From the NCBI GenBank assembly GCA_001752465.1, contig MDJB01000002.1:1-64000 (forward strand): 64,000 bases of DNA. The letters run 5' to 3'. Origin of the DNA: Haemophilus quentini. GTDB lineage: Bacteria; Pseudomonadota; Gammaproteobacteria; Enterobacterales; Pasteurellaceae. Positions within the stretch are counted from its first letter, which is position 1. Each line of letters begins with the position of its first letter. Made by a program: the position numbers and the translations under genes. Shown piece by piece: positions 49,239 through 61,661 of this stretch. The notes beneath the pieces were generated by a model. It searched no databases and was not told the DNA's origin. It saw only the letters and a list, made by a program, of their open reading frames with translations.

Positions 49239-50756
49239 TTATTGTTCATTATAAATTTCAAGATTAGATGCTTGTTTTTCTCGTTTTTTCTTTGCACTAT
49301 CGTTCCGTTGACTTGCGATTTTCTCCAAATATTCTGGCGTGATGTCACCTGTAATATATTCGCCTGTGAACACTGAACAATCAAACCCTCGAATAGCCAG
49401 ATTTTCTAATTGAACAGATTCGGTAAGTGCGGTCAAATCTTGGAAAATTAGTTTATCTACGCCAATCAAATGCGCAATTTCATCAACATTTCGACCGTAA
49501 GCGATCAATTCATTGCGACTCGGCATGTCAATACCATATACATTCGGATAACGAATTTCTGGAGCAGCAGAGGCGAAGTAAATTTTCTTCGCGCCAGCTG
49601 AACGAGCCATTTCAACAATTTGCTCAGAAGTTGTACCGCGAACGATAGAATCGTCCACCAATAAGACGTTTTTATCTTTAAATTCAGCTTTAATGGTATT
49701 CAATTTACGACGAACAGAACTAATACGCTGTGCTTGTCCTGGCATAATAAACGTACGACCAACATAGCGATTTTTCACAAATCCTTGGCGGTAAGGTTTC
49801 CCTAGTACGCGAGCAATTTGTAACGCAATATCTGTGGAGGTTTCAGGAACGGGAATCACCACATCAATATTATCAATTTCATCCGCCCATTCTTTTGCAA
49901 TTTTTTGTCCGAGTTTTTCACCCATGTGAACACGTACAGCATAAACAGAAACGCCATCAATCGTTGAATCTGGGCGTGCAAAATAAACATACTCAAAAAT
50001 ACAAGGATTTAGCACCGCACTTTCGGCACATTGTTGCGAATAAAGCTCGCCATCAAACGTTACATAAACGGCTTCACCAGGGGCAATATCACGAACAAAG
50101 TCAAAACCCACAATATCTAAGGCTACTGTTTCAGAGGCAAACATATAATCAGTTTTGCCATTTTCTTCGCGTTTACCAAACACCAAAGGACGAATACCAA
50201 AAGGATCACGAAAAGCAATCATGCCATGCCCAATAATCATCGCTAAACAAGCATAAGCACCACGAACATCGTTGTGAGTTTTACGAACGGCATAGAAAAT
50301 ATCTTGTGGGTCGAGGTGATCTTGAGGAATATGATCGAGATGGTTAGCGAGAATATTAAGAAGAAGTTCAGAATCTGAATTTGTGTTTACATGATGGCGG
50401 GCAGTTTTAAAGACTTTTTCTTTTAACTCCACTGAGTTGGTTAAATTGCCGTTATGCACCAAAGTGACACCATAGGGAGAATTCACATAAAAAGGCTGAG
50501 CCTCTGAGACGCTAGAACTCCCCGCTGTAGGATAGCGAACATGCCCCAACCCAGCATTTCCTTGCAACCGTAGCATATGCTCTTGATGGAACACATCACT
50601 CACTAAACCGTTAGCTTTGCGTAAGCGGAAACAATTTTCATCGTCAACCGTCACAATGCCCGCAGCGTCTTGCCCACGATGTTGCAAAAGAGTTAATGCT
50701 ACATAAATAGATTCATTAACCGGACTTTGGCTAACAATACCGACAATACCACACAT
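49239..50756 (-). CDS. purF: Amidophosphoribosyltransferase
   Basis: PurF makes phosphoribosylamine from PRPP and glutamine, the first step of purine synthesis. The 505-residue protein starts MCGIVGIV, so Cys2 is the glutaminase nucleophile after Met removal. The Ntn-hydrolase domain includes [11 protein letters not shown] (about 72-82), and the phosphoribosyltransferase domain has [18 protein letters not shown] (about 359-376), the PRPP site. It follows cvpA by ten bases, the conserved cvpA-purF pair. Confidence 0.98.
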   Translation of the reverse strand: MCGIVGIVSQSPVNESIYVALTLLQHRGQDAAGIVTVDDENCFRLRKANGLVSDVFHQEHMLRLQGNAGLGHVRYPTAGSSSVSEAQPFYVNSPYGVTLVHNGNLTNSVELKEKVFKTARHHVNTNSDSELLLNILANHLDHIPQDHLDPQDIFYAVRKTHNDVRGAYACLAMIIGHGMIAFRDPFGIRPLVFGKREENGKTDYMFASETVALDIVGFDFVRDIAPGEAVYVTFDGELYSQQCAESAVLNPCIFEYVYFARPDSTIDGVSVYAVRVHMGEKLGQKIAKEWADEIDNIDVVIPVPETSTDIALQIARVLGKPYRQGFVKNRYVGRTFIMPGQAQRISSVRRKLNTIKAEFKDKNVLLVDDSIVRGTTSEQIVEMARSAGAKKIYFASAAPEIRYPNVYGIDMPSRNELIAYGRNVDEIAHLIGVDKLIFQDLTALTESVQLENLAIRGFDCSVFTGEYITGDITPEYLEKIASQRNDSAKKKREKQASNLEIYNEQ

Positions 50757-50766
50757 TTTGTGTTCC

Positions 50767-51258
50767 TTATTGATTAAGCGTTGGATTTAAAAAACTTGAA
50801 CTAGCCTGAAGTTGTTGAAAGAACCATTCAATAATAAAACCAAAGTGCGGTATTAATTGAGATTCTTTCCACCAATCAGTTTGTTCAAAATTGGTGAAGG
50901 TATCCATGAAAAATAATAACGCAGCGACAATCAGTGCACCGCGCACTAAACCAAAAGCCGCACCTAAAACACGATCGGTGCCACTTAAACCCGTCTTATC
51001 TACTAATTGACTAATCACATAATTTACTATGGCACCCACGATTAAAGTCAGTACAAATAAAATCCCGATTGCGGTTCCATTACGAATATAAATTGATTCA
51101 ATTTGCGTAAGATAAGCGGCAAGATAAGGATAGAACTGACTTGCTACAATAAATGCCACAACCCAGCTACCGAGTGAAAGCACTTCGCGCACAAAACCAC
51201 GTAATAAACTGACAAGAATAGAAAAAGCGATAATGCCAATAATAATGTAATCGATCAT
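50767..51258 (-). CDS. cvpA: Colicin V production protein homologue CvpA
   Basis: CvpA is a 163-residue inner-membrane protein with four hydrophobic segments (about 3-22, 29-47, 63-82, 100-120) containing [16 protein letters not shown] and [13 protein letters not shown]. Its role is not settled; it is tied to envelope stability in E. coli and always neighbours purF. The frame runs up to 51273 (TTG), but ATG 51258, nine bases after a GAGAG, starts at the first helix. Confidence 0.93.
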   Translation of the reverse strand: MIDYIIIGIIAFSILVSLLRGFVREVLSLGSWVVAFIVASQFYPYLAAYLTQIESIYIRNGTAIGILFVLTLIVGAIVNYVISQLVDKTGLSGTDRVLGAAFGLVRGALIVAALLFFMDTFTNFEQTDWWKESQLIPHFGFIIEWFFQQLQASSSFLNPTLNQ

Positions 51259-51344
51259 TAAAAAATCTCTCAATGAAAAACGGCCGTTTAAAACGACCGA
51301 GGTATTCTACAAAAATAAAGCCAAAAAGAAAACGTTTGCGTAAA

Positions 51345-51788
51345 CTAAATTTCCTGCCAAAAAGCACGTTCAAATTTGCTTTGAGCTTTCTTTAAGACTT
51401 CTGCTAAATGTTGGTATGTCGGTTGATCTTGCACAAGAGGCAAGGGTTCATGTAGTTGTTTTAAGCGTTCGCAAATATCATAAAACCATACCGCACTTTG
51501 TTTTTCTAATGGCGAATTCGCACGCTTACCAAGCCAATAAAGACCTTGAAAAAGAATAAGCAAGGAAAAAAGTGCGGTCAAAACGGCAATAGAAAAGGCC
51601 ATCAAATCATTTTTTGCATAAATCTGTTGCCACACCACTGCAAATACAGCAACAAAGGGCATGAATTTTTGTGCAAAATTCGTGGCTTTCATAATGCGGT
51701 TTTCTGGAAAAATAATCCCTAACTTAGCCTCCTGTGGCCAAGTATTAAGATAAATTTGTCCCTGTTTTAAAATGGAAAAAAATGCCAT
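51345..51788 (-). CDS. yfbV: UPF0208 membrane protein YfbV
   Basis: The 147-residue protein has two central hydrophobic segments (about 38-53 and 60-82) framed by soluble ends, with the family's start [18 protein letters not shown] and [14 protein letters not shown]. In E. coli, YfbV is proposed to insulate the Ter macrodomain, but its function here is unproved. ATG 51788 is preferred over the open frame to 51815. It is divergent from ackA, as in E. coli. Two uptake cores lie inside the gene and a third 20 bases upstream. Confidence 0.92.
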   Translation of the reverse strand: MAFFSILKQGQIYLNTWPQEAKLGIIFPENRIMKATNFAQKFMPFVAVFAVVWQQIYAKNDLMAFSIAVLTALFSLLILFQGLYWLGKRANSPLEKQSAVWFYDICERLKQLHEPLPLVQDQPTYQHLAEVLKKAQSKFERAFWQEI

Positions 51789-52008
51789 AAAAACACCTTT
51801 AAAAAACAACCGCACTTATCATACCCCAGTTTGCCTGAAATTGTCACCTTACTGAAAAAGTTTAATTTTTCAAAAAGTTCCATAAATCGTTGTCTTTTTA
51901 TGCTGGGATGAATTTATTTTGTTTATCAAAAGGTGTATCCTATGCTAGTTTTTTTCAGTCCATCAGCAAGGTGGATTTCCATTAACTTTAATCAAATATA
52001 GGGTTCCC

Positions 52009-53214
52009 ATGTCAAAACTTGTTCTTATCCTTAACTGTGGTAGTTCTTCACTAAAATTTGCAATTCTTGATCCTGCAACAGGTGAAGAAAAATTATCTGG
52101 CTTAGCGGAAGCATTTTTCTTACCAGAAGCTCGTATCAAATGGAAACTCAATGGCGAGAAAGGTAACGCAGATTTAGGCGCAGGTGCAGCTCATACTGAA
52201 GCACTTAACTTTATCACGTCTAATATCATGACAGATGAGCTTAAAAACTCTATCGCGGCAATTGGTCACCGTATCGTACATGGTGGTGAAAAATACACCC
52301 AATCTGTTATCGTAACTGATGAAGTCGTTAAAGGTATTGAGGATGCTGCACAATTTGCACCACTTCACAATCCAGCACACTTAATCGGTATTCACGAAGC
52401 ATTCAACGCATTCCCGCACTTAAAAGATAAAAACGTAGTAGTTTTTGATACAGCATTCCACCAAACCATGCCTGAAGAAGCATTCCTTTATGCCCTTCCA
52501 TACTCTTTATATAAAGAACATGGCGTTCGTCGCTACGGTGCACACGGTACTAGCCACTACTTCGTTTCTCGTGAAGTCGCTGAATATGTAGGAAAACCTG
52601 CAGACCAAGTCAATACGATTATTTGTCACTTAGGTAATGGTGGTTCTGTTTCTGTTGTGCGTAACGGTAAATGTATCGATACATCAATGGGCTTAACTCC
52701 GTTAGAAGGTTTAGTCATGGGCACTCGTTGTGGTGATATCGATCCTGCAATCGTATTCTACCTATACAAAACTTTAGGTATGTCTATGGAACAAATCGAA
52801 GAGACTTTAGTGAAAAAATCTGGTCTTTTAGGTTTAACTGAAGTAACAAGCGACTGCCGTTATGCTGAAGATAACTACGATGACGCATCTAAACCAGAAG
52901 CAAAACGCGCTTTAGATGTATACAGCTATCGTTTAGCGAAATATATCGGTGCTTATATGGCTGTATTAGGTGATGATCACTTAGATGCGATTGCTTTCAC
53001 GGGTGGTATTGGTGAGAACTCAGCGCACGTTCGTGAATTAGCATTAAATCACTTAAAATTATTCGGTATTAAAGTGGATAACGAACGCAATCTTGTGGCA
53101 CGTTTCGGTAAAGATGGCGTCATCACTACTGATGATTCCGCATTTAAAGCAATTGTTCTTCCAACTAACGAAGAATTAGTTATCGCACAAGATACCGCAA
53201 AACTTTGTTTCTAA
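52009..53214 (+). CDS. ackA: Acetate kinase
   Basis: AckA converts acetyl phosphate and ADP to acetate and ATP. The 401-residue protein has [15 protein letters not shown] (4-18, with Asn8), [10 protein letters not shown] (about 84-93, catalytic Arg), [11 protein letters not shown] (about 145-155, catalytic Asp), HLGNGGSV (about 205-212) and [10 protein letters not shown] near residue 330. TATAGGGTTCCC precedes the ATG. It lies 67 bases before pta, separated by a terminator hairpin, and divergent from yfbV. Confidence 0.98.
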   Translation: MSKLVLILNCGSSSLKFAILDPATGEEKLSGLAEAFFLPEARIKWKLNGEKGNADLGAGAAHTEALNFITSNIMTDELKNSIAAIGHRIVHGGEKYTQSVIVTDEVVKGIEDAAQFAPLHNPAHLIGIHEAFNAFPHLKDKNVVVFDTAFHQTMPEEAFLYALPYSLYKEHGVRRYGAHGTSHYFVSREVAEYVGKPADQVNTIICHLGNGGSVSVVRNGKCIDTSMGLTPLEGLVMGTRCGDIDPAIVFYLYKTLGMSMEQIEETLVKKSGLLGLTEVTSDCRYAEDNYDDASKPEAKRALDVYSYRLAKYIGAYMAVLGDDHLDAIAFTGGIGENSAHVRELALNHLKLFGIKVDNERNLVARFGKDGVITTDDSAFKAIVLPTNEELVIAQDTAKLCF

Positions 53215-53226
53215 TTTAACAACAAG

Positions 53227-53250
53227 CTGCCGAATTTTTCGGCAGTTTTT
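53227..53250 (+). terminator. Terminator or attenuator between ackA and pta
   Basis: CTGCCGA / TCGGCAG with a 5-base loop, followed by TTTTT. Partial readthrough or a separate pta promoter is implied. Confidence 0.85.
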
Positions 53251-53281
53251 ATTTATAACATATACACATTAAGGTTTAACT

Positions 53282-55417
53282 ATGTCTCGCACGATTATCC
53301 TTATCCCTGTAAGCACAGGCGTGGGTTTAACTAGCATTAGTCTAGGATTAATCCATTCTCTTGAACAAAAAGGCGCAAAAGTTGGTTTTATGAAACCAGT
53401 TTCTCAACCAAGCACAGGTGAAGATAAACTGGATCGCACAACCTCTATCATTCGCACCAGCACTAACCTTGAAACTTCTGAACCGTTTATGTTAAGCGTT
53501 GCGGAATCATTGATTGGCCAAAATCAGTCTGATGTGTTGTTAGAAAAAATTGTGGCAAATCACCAACAATTAACTAAAAACAACGATATCGTTGTAGTTG
53601 AAGGCTTAATTCCCACAAGAAAACACGGTTACGCAAATAGCATCAACTATGAAATTGCACAAGCATTAGATGCGGAAATCGTATTAGTTGCAGCACCTGC
53701 AACTGAAACCCCAACAGAATTAAAAGATCGTGTAGAAGCTGCAGCCTCTCTATTTGGTGGTAAAAACAATCCAAATCTTTTAGGCGTAGTTGTAAATAAA
53801 TTTAATGCACCTGTTGATGAATCTGGTCGTACACGCCCTGATCTTACTGAAATCTTTGATTCATTCCAACACAGCCATGCTTGTGAAGCAGAAGTGAGCA
53901 AATTATTTGCAAATAGCTCAATCAAATTATTAGCTTGTGTGCCTTGGTCTGCAGATTTAATCGCAACACGTGCGATCGATTTAGTGAAATACTTAGGCGC
54001 ATCAATTATCACTGAAGGAGATATTAACCGTCGTATCCGTGGTATCACTTTCTGCGCAAGAAGTTTACCAAATATGGTTGAACATTTCCGTGCAGGTAGC
54101 TTATTAGTCGCCTCAGCAGATCGTCCAGATGTACTTGTAGCAGCTGCTCTCGCAGCGTCAAATGGTATTGAAATCGGCGGTCTCTTATTAACTGGCGGTT
54201 ACAAAATTGATGCTCAAATCAATAAACTTTGCCAACCAGCTTTTGAAAAAGCAAAATTGCCAATCTTCCGTATTGAAGGTAATACTTGGCAAACAGCATT
54301 AAATTTACAAAACTTCAACCTTGAAGTGCCCGTTGATGATAAAGAGCGTATTGAAAACATCAAACAATACACTAGCCAGCACTTTAATGCTGACTTTATC
54401 AATAACTTAGTTGCGGATTCTACTCGTTTACGTCGTTTATCCCCACCAGCGTTCCGTTTCCAATTGACTGAACTTGCTCGTGCGGCGAAAAAACGTATTG
54501 TGCTTCCTGAAGGCAATGAACCTCGTACAATCAAAGCAGCCGTACTTTGTGCAGAACGTGGCATTGCGGAATGTGTGCTTTTGGCAGATCCGTCATCAGT
54601 TCAACGTGTAGCTGAAGCACAAAGTGTTAAACTAGGTAAAGGGATTACAATAATTAACCCAGCAGACGTTCGTGAAAACTATGTTGCTCGTTTAGTTGAA
54701 TTACGTAAAGCTAAAGGTATGACAGAAACCGCGGCTCGTGAACAACTAGAAGACACCGTCGTGCTTGGTACCATGATGTTAGAAGCAAATGAAGTGGATG
54801 GTTTAGTATCTGGGGCCGTTCACACCACTGCAAACACCATTCGCCCACCAATGCAAATCATCAAAACTGCACCGGGTAGTTCAATTGTTTCTTCTATCTT
54901 CTTTATGTTATTACCAGATCAAGTGCTTGTTTATGGTGACTGTGCGGTAAACCCAGATCCAACTGCAGAACAACTTGCTGAAATCGCAATTCAATCTGCT
55001 GATTCTGCGAAAGCATTTGGTATTGATCCAAAAGTCGCGATGATTTCTTACTCAACGGGTACATCTGGTAGTGGTGCTGATGTTGAAAAAGTGAAAGAAG
55101 CAACTCGAATTGCGAAAGAAAAACGCCCTGATTTATTAATCGATGGTCCATTACAATACGATGCGGCTGTGATGGAAGATGTGGCTCGCTCTAAAGCACC
55201 AAATTCACCAGTAGCAGGTAAAGCAACGGTATTCGTATTCCCTGACTTGAATACTGGTAACACGACTTACAAAGCAGTACAACGTTCTGCAGATTTAGTG
55301 TCTATTGGTCCAATGCTTCAAGGTATGCGTAAACCAGTCAATGACTTATCTCGCGGAGCCTTAGTTGATGATATTGTGTACACAATTGCCTTAACCGCAA
55401 TTCAAGCAACACAATAG
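53282..55417 (+). CDS. pta: Phosphate acetyltransferase
   Basis: Pta exchanges acetyl-CoA and acetyl phosphate. This 711-residue long-form enzyme has an N-terminal dethiobiotin-synthetase-like P-loop domain ([16 protein letters not shown], about 8-23), a middle DRTGG-type domain (about 225-335), and a catalytic PTA domain from about 390 with [23 protein letters not shown] (Ser of the active site) and [21 protein letters not shown] precedes the ATG. With ackA it forms the acetate overflow pathway downstream of aceEF-lpdA. Confidence 0.98.
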   Translation: MSRTIILIPVSTGVGLTSISLGLIHSLEQKGAKVGFMKPVSQPSTGEDKLDRTTSIIRTSTNLETSEPFMLSVAESLIGQNQSDVLLEKIVANHQQLTKNNDIVVVEGLIPTRKHGYANSINYEIAQALDAEIVLVAAPATETPTELKDRVEAAASLFGGKNNPNLLGVVVNKFNAPVDESGRTRPDLTEIFDSFQHSHACEAEVSKLFANSSIKLLACVPWSADLIATRAIDLVKYLGASIITEGDINRRIRGITFCARSLPNMVEHFRAGSLLVASADRPDVLVAAALAASNGIEIGGLLLTGGYKIDAQINKLCQPAFEKAKLPIFRIEGNTWQTALNLQNFNLEVPVDDKERIENIKQYTSQHFNADFINNLVADSTRLRRLSPPAFRFQLTELARAAKKRIVLPEGNEPRTIKAAVLCAERGIAECVLLADPSSVQRVAEAQSVKLGKGITIINPADVRENYVARLVELRKAKGMTETAAREQLEDTVVLGTMMLEANEVDGLVSGAVHTTANTIRPPMQIIKTAPGSSIVSSIFFMLLPDQVLVYGDCAVNPDPTAEQLAEIAIQSADSAKAFGIDPKVAMISYSTGTSGSGADVEKVKEATRIAKEKRPDLLIDGPLQYDAAVMEDVARSKAPNSPVAGKATVFVFPDLNTGNTTYKAVQRSADLVSIGPMLQGMRKPVNDLSRGALVDDIVYTIALTAIQATQ

Positions 55418-55437
55418 TTCAAGTAAAAACATAAAAG

Positions 55438-55480
55438 AAAATACCGCACTTTGCCCTAGGCAGTAAAAGTGCGGTATTTT
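55438..55480. terminator. Bidirectional terminator made of two inverted uptake cores
   Basis: AAAATACCGCACTTT pairs with AAAGTGCGGTATTTT over 15 bp around a 13-base loop, followed by TTT. Both arms are exact uptake sequences. It lies between convergent pta and smrB. Confidence 0.93.
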
Positions 55481-55494
55481 TTTATAACGTTTTC

Positions 55495-55998
55495 TTACAA
55501 ATCAACTAAAATCAAAATTGCGGCTTCGCCACCCCACTCCCTTGGCGCTTGACGTAATGCCCGCACTTTAGGATGTTGTACTAGCCAACGTGGAATTTGT
55601 TTTTTCAATGTAAAGGTGCCATAGCCCGTCATGATACTAGCACAATCAATATGCTCATTTTCACAAGCCAGTAAAAGTGCGGCTAATTCTTGCTTAGCTT
55701 GTTCACGGGTTAAACCGTGTAAATCTAAAAACAATTCTGGCGAAAAATCTCCACGACGAAGTTGTTTTAATAAATGGGAATCTTCCCCATCACGTAAATA
55801 TTTCACAACACCATCATGCTCATTCAGTAACGGCTCATATTCATCAGAAAAATAGAACAATGTATCTTCTTTTGCTCGTAATTCTTTCAATTCTATTTTT
55901 TTCTGATCACGTTTTTGGCGTGGGGCAACAAAAGTATCTTGTTTAATTGGCTTAATGCCTTTGGTTTCCGCTCGGAATAAATCAAATTCGTCTTGCAT
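55495..55998 (-). CDS. smrB: Ribosome rescue endonuclease SmrB (Smr domain)
   Basis: SmrB cuts mRNA between collided ribosomes in E. coli. This 167-residue protein has a polar N-terminal region and a C-terminal Smr domain (about 88-167) with LDLHGLTREQAKQEL; Asp92-Leu93-His94 is the conserved DxH. At the second motif, where E. coli has His-Gly-His-Gly, this protein reads Thr124-Gly-Tyr-Gly127, so the histidine is missing. It also lacks the roughly 15-residue tail of E. coli SmrB. GAGAAAAA precedes the ATG. It is divergent from prmB, the usual neighbour. Confidence 0.9.
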   Translation of the reverse strand: MQDEFDLFRAETKGIKPIKQDTFVAPRQKRDQKKIELKELRAKEDTLFYFSDEYEPLLNEHDGVVKYLRDGEDSHLLKQLRRGDFSPELFLDLHGLTREQAKQELAALLLACENEHIDCASIMTGYGTFTLKKQIPRWLVQHPKVRALRQAPREWGGEAAILILVDL

Positions 55999-56127
55999 TT
56001 TTTCTCATTAATTTCAAATTTTGCGTATCATATCATAGTTCTACATTCTCATCTGTGGTATAACTACGCCAAATTTTCATACCGAATTTTATGCTAACTT
56101 TTCTACTCACTTTTATGGAGAAATGCG

Positions 56128-57072
56128 ATGGAAACCTCACATAACCAAGAATTAGTTGCAACTATCTTGGAAGATAATGTTGCAAACGAACTGCAAACCA
56201 TCCAAGATTTTCTGCGTTGGACGTATAGCATTCTCAATCGATCTGATATTTACTTCGGGCAAGGGCACGATAATCCTTGGGATGAAAGCCTACAACTCGT
56301 TTTAAGTGGCTTACATTTACCCATTGATTTACCTACCGAATTATTTAACAGTCGATTAACCCCATCTGAAAAAGAAAGCTTAGTTCAACTTGTATTAACC
56401 CGAATCGAACAACGCGTACCAGTGGCATATTTAACAAATAGCGCGTGGTTCTGCGGTCACGAATTTTATGTCGATGAACGAACCATTATTCCGCGTTCTC
56501 CAATTAGTGCTTTAATTCAAGATCGCTTTGAAGATTTAATTTCACAAGAGCCGAATCATATTCTCGATCTATGCACAGGCAGCGGTTGTATTGCTATTGC
56601 TTGTGCTTATGCTTTCCCGAATGCGGAAGTGGATGCGGTAGATTTATCAGTTGATGCACTTAATGTCGCGGAGATCAATATTTCACGTCATCAATTAGAA
56701 CATCGCGTATTCCCTATTCAATCAAACTTATTTGAAAATATTTTGGGACAAAAATACGATCTTATCGTGACCAATCCACCTTATGTGGACGCAGAAGATC
56801 TCGCCGATATGCCAGAAGAATTCCATTTTGAACCAGAGTTAGCCTTAGGTTCTGGCCATGATGGCTTAAACATTACCAAACAAATTTTGAAACAAGCGCC
56901 AAATTACTTAACTGAAAATGGCGTCTTGGTATGTGAAGTGGGCAATAGCATGGTAAGCTTAATTGAGCAATATCCTGATGTTCCATTTGAATGGGTAGAG
57001 CTTAAAAATGGCGGACTAGGCGTATTTGCTATTCAGCGTAAGGATTTAGTGAAATATCACGATCTGTTTTAA
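56128..57072 (+). CDS. prmB: Ribosomal protein L3 glutamine N5-methyltransferase
   Basis: PrmB methylates a glutamine of L3 using S-adenosylmethionine. The 314-residue protein has the SAM site [13 protein letters not shown] (145-157) and the catalytic NPPY (216-219), which binds the target glutamine. The long N-terminal helical region with RRVPVAYL-like [15 protein letters not shown] distinguishes PrmB from PrmC. GGAGAAATGCG precedes the ATG. It is divergent from smrB. Confidence 0.95.
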   Translation: METSHNQELVATILEDNVANELQTIQDFLRWTYSILNRSDIYFGQGHDNPWDESLQLVLSGLHLPIDLPTELFNSRLTPSEKESLVQLVLTRIEQRVPVAYLTNSAWFCGHEFYVDERTIIPRSPISALIQDRFEDLISQEPNHILDLCTGSGCIAIACAYAFPNAEVDAVDLSVDALNVAEINISRHQLEHRVFPIQSNLFENILGQKYDLIVTNPPYVDAEDLADMPEEFHFEPELALGSGHDGLNITKQILKQAPNYLTENGVLVCEVGNSMVSLIEQYPDVPFEWVELKNGGLGVFAIQRKDLVKYHDLF

Positions 57073-57078
57073 TCTTTC

Positions 57079-57117
57079 AAGTGCGGTAAAATTTTAATAT
57101 CAATTTCAACCGCACTT
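57079..57117. repeat. Inverted uptake-core pair between prmB and the MFS gene
   Basis: AAGTGCGGT (57079-57087) and ACCGCACTT (57109-57117) are separated by 21 AT-rich bases. They can form a 9-bp stem that may end prmB transcripts. Confidence 0.7.
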
Positions 57118-57126
57118 ATAAAATTT

Positions 57127-58239
57127 ATGGCGCGCGTTATTCAACGTGTGCTTTTCTTTTTTATCCTTTGGCTCTATGAATTTACAAAAACTTTTACTTA
57201 CTCGGCGTTTCTTTTCCACCCTTGCTTTTTTTCTGTGCAAACGGTATTTCTGATTTATCTACAAAGTAAAGGATTAAGCAACAGCGAAATTGCCTTTTCC
57301 TTATCACTACTCTTTTTCTCAAACCAAGCCCTTTCCATTCTTGCTGGTATTTGAGGCAATCGTTATGGTTTAGCCAAAATGATGTTGCTCGGCTGTTTTT
57401 TAGATGTGATAGCTTATATTTTCTTTCTCGCAGCAGATAATTATTTATTACTTCTTATTGCGACCACTTGTTTTGGTTTAGGCAGTTGCTTATTTGGAAC
57501 CAATGCCAAAGCCTGCTTACTTGTGTTGGCAGGAGATGAATACAAAGAAAAAACTCGCTTGCAAGGGAAATATCTAAAAGTGACCTCCATGTCATCCATG
57601 TTTGCGCCGCTTTTAGTCATCCCATTTATTAAATACGAACATATCGACTTGCTCATTTGGGTCTGTTTTTCAATGGAAGCCGTATTATTCGCCTTAATGG
57701 TGAAACCTTTCTATCAAATTCAAACCTTACAAACGTTGGTAAAATTTCGCTTTACACAAATCAAAGAAATTATTACAAAAGAATTTCTCATGGTGCATTT
57801 AATGCTATTTTTACCTCTTGCCATTGCAAGCTCTTTCTTTGTCATTTTCCCATTTTTATTTAACAATAAACTTGGCATGCCTGAACATTCACCGATAGCA
57901 TTATTTGGCAACGGATTACTCACCGTGCTATTACAAAGCTATTTTTCCCGAAAAATTAATTTAACAATCAAACAAGCAACATGGGTTGCCCCTCTGTTGG
58001 CTATTGGAATTATCGTGCCTTGGTTTATCACCTTAAGTTATCTTTCCATATTTTCCGCCTATGCCTATCTCGTCATTTTTACAGTCATTGAAGTGTATGC
58101 CCTCACGGCGATGGCAAACTTATTAGTTAAATTTGATAATGGCACTAATCGTGGTTTTATTCTTGGTGCATCAAGATTATTACTTTCTATCGCAACAGTG
58201 ATCGTCATGAACTTGGTACCATATTTATTTTTATTGTAA
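57127..58239 (+). pseudogene. MFS transporter interrupted by an in-frame TGA
   Basis: A single frame of 371 codons encodes an MFS-type membrane protein with about eleven hydrophobic segments, broken only by TGA at 57352-57354 (codon 76). The stop falls at the end of helix 2, exactly in the motif-A region: LAGI-stop-GNRYGLAKMML, where the family has a Gly-x3-Asp-Arg-x-Gly loop. TGG (tryptophan) or CGA would restore it with one change. Without readthrough the first part is 75 residues and the second could restart only at ATG 57379. Substrate is unknown. Loss looks recent, because the remainder of the frame is intact. Confidence 0.85.
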
Positions 58240-58351
58240 CAAGTGCATTAATCAAATATACACAATACACCTTTATACATAAATAAATTGCACTTATTTA
58301 CGATGTAAGTTAGACTGAGGAAGACTATAAATTCAAGAATAAGGAGATACC

Positions 58352-58743
58352 ATGTCATTTTTATCTAAGACTCTTGGTGGATTATCAAAAGCTTACTATA
58401 CTCGACAATTTCTATTTGGTTTAATATTCTTTATATTTATAGTTGCTATAAGCTATAACGGATATAATCACACTGGGAAAATATCTATTCTTGTAACAAA
58501 TGCAATCCTAGGATTAATCTGCTTATTATTATATCCTTATTCTCGATTCGTTTATGAAAGTATTATCGAATATATTTTAGGTGATAATGTTTTTTCGTTA
58601 ATGCACCTTTAATGCTTGTAACAAAACTAATCACAATGGCGATTTGTTTCATATTCTCAATTTTTATTGCACCAATTGGTTTAATATATCTTTATTTTTA
58701 TCATTCAAAACAAGAAAAACTTCAAAATCAGAATGAACAATAA
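58352..58743 (+). pseudogene. Small two-helix-plus membrane protein, frameshifted in a T tract
   Basis: The first frame gives 86 residues (start MSFLSKTLGG, ribosome site AAGGAGATACC) and stops at 58610-58612. Adding one T to the T6 run at 58590-58595 joins it to a second frame that continues through VNAPLMLVTKL and two more hydrophobic stretches to TAA at 58741-58743, about 130 residues in all. A single-base deletion is therefore likely. Alternatively the second frame starts at ATG 58612, which overlaps the stop as TAATG, giving a coupled 43-residue peptide. I do not recognise the family. The joined protein would have about three membrane segments and a polar, glutamine-rich tail. Confidence 0.7.
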
Positions 58744-58750
58744 GAGTAAG

Positions 58751-58771
58751 AAAGGACGTTTAACGTCCTTT
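58751..58771. terminator. Bidirectional terminator before cysB
   Basis: AAAGGACGT / ACGTCCTTT with a 3-base TTA loop and flanking A and T runs, between convergent genes. Confidence 0.8.
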
Positions 58772-58799
58772 TCTCTATCACTTAATTTCAACAACTAAT

Positions 58800-60856
<2,057 letters not shown>

Positions 60857-60903
60857 TGTTTTCCTTAAATAATGGAAAGGTCGCTTTCACAAGCGTCTAT
60901 AAG

Positions 60904-61527
60904 TTAAATAAAAGGAGCAGTACTTCCACTTCCTTCGCGCAAAATCACTGGCGATTCTTCCGTTAAATCCACCACTGTTGTAGGCTCTTGTCCTAAATAT
61001 CCACCATGAATAATTAAATCGACTTGGTGTTCCAAACGATCTCGAATTTCCTCAGGATCAGATTGCGTGGTATGTTCTTCACCTGGCAACATTAACGAAC
61101 AAGATAAAATCGGCTCACCTAACGCTGAAAGTAAATCTAAAGCGATCTTATTATCTGGTACGCGTAAACCTATGGTTTTACGTTTTGATGTCATTAAACG
61201 ACGCGGTAATTCTTTCGTTGCAGTAAGAATAAAAGTATAACGCCCTGGCGTATTATTTTTAATCAAACGATAAGCGGTATTGCTCACCGTTGCGTAAGTT
61301 GAAAGTTCCGACAAATCACTACACACCAACGTAAAATTATGTCCTTCAGGCAATTTACGAATCGCCACAATGCGATCCATTGCATGTTTATCGCCCATCA
61401 TACAGCCTAAGGCATATCCCGAATCAGTCGGATACACAATCACACCGACTTTTTGTAAAATCTCTACGGCTTGATTAATCAGGCGCGCTTGTGGATTTTC
61501 AGGGTGGATATAAAAAAATTGGCTCAT
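60904..61527 (-). CDS. yciO: YciO, TsaC/Sua5-like protein
   Basis: The 207-residue YrdC-fold protein resembles E. coli YciO. It has IVYPTDSGYALGC (about 29-41) and a KRKTIGLRVPDN segment (about 114-126), the latter matching the threonylcarbamoyl-AMP fold. YciO itself does not support tRNA t6A synthesis efficiently in E. coli, and its cellular role is unclear. GGAAGAAACAG precedes the ATG. It lies 47 bases upstream of rluB, the conserved pair. Confidence 0.9.
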   Translation of the reverse strand: MSQFFYIHPENPQARLINQAVEILQKVGVIVYPTDSGYALGCMMGDKHAMDRIVAIRKLPEGHNFTLVCSDLSELSTYATVSNTAYRLIKNNTPGRYTFILTATKELPRRLMTSKRKTIGLRVPDNKIALDLLSALGEPILSCSLMLPGEEHTTQSDPEEIRDRLEHQVDLIIHGGYLGQEPTTVVDLTEESPVILREGSGSTAPFI

Positions 61528-61603
61528 CTGTTTCTTCCTTAAAAAGTGTGCGCTGATTATAGCAGTTTTGCGCGCACTTTATAATGGCGAGCATATAAAA
61601 ATA

Positions 61604-61630
61604 AAGGCGTAGAGAGTCAATCTACGCCTT
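61604..61630 (-). terminator. Terminator of sucD
   Basis: AAGGCGTAGA / TCTACGCCTT perfect 10-bp stem with a 7-base loop, followed on the minus strand by TATTTTTATA. Confidence 0.92.
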
Positions 61631-61661
61631 GTCAAACCAAAGTGCGGTTAATTTTCTAAAG

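Noticed and set aside
57352-57354. TGA in the MFS gene as a selenocysteine codon
   Set aside because: MFS transporters have no known selenocysteine and I see no stem-loop of the required type directly after the TGA. A nonsense change is simpler.
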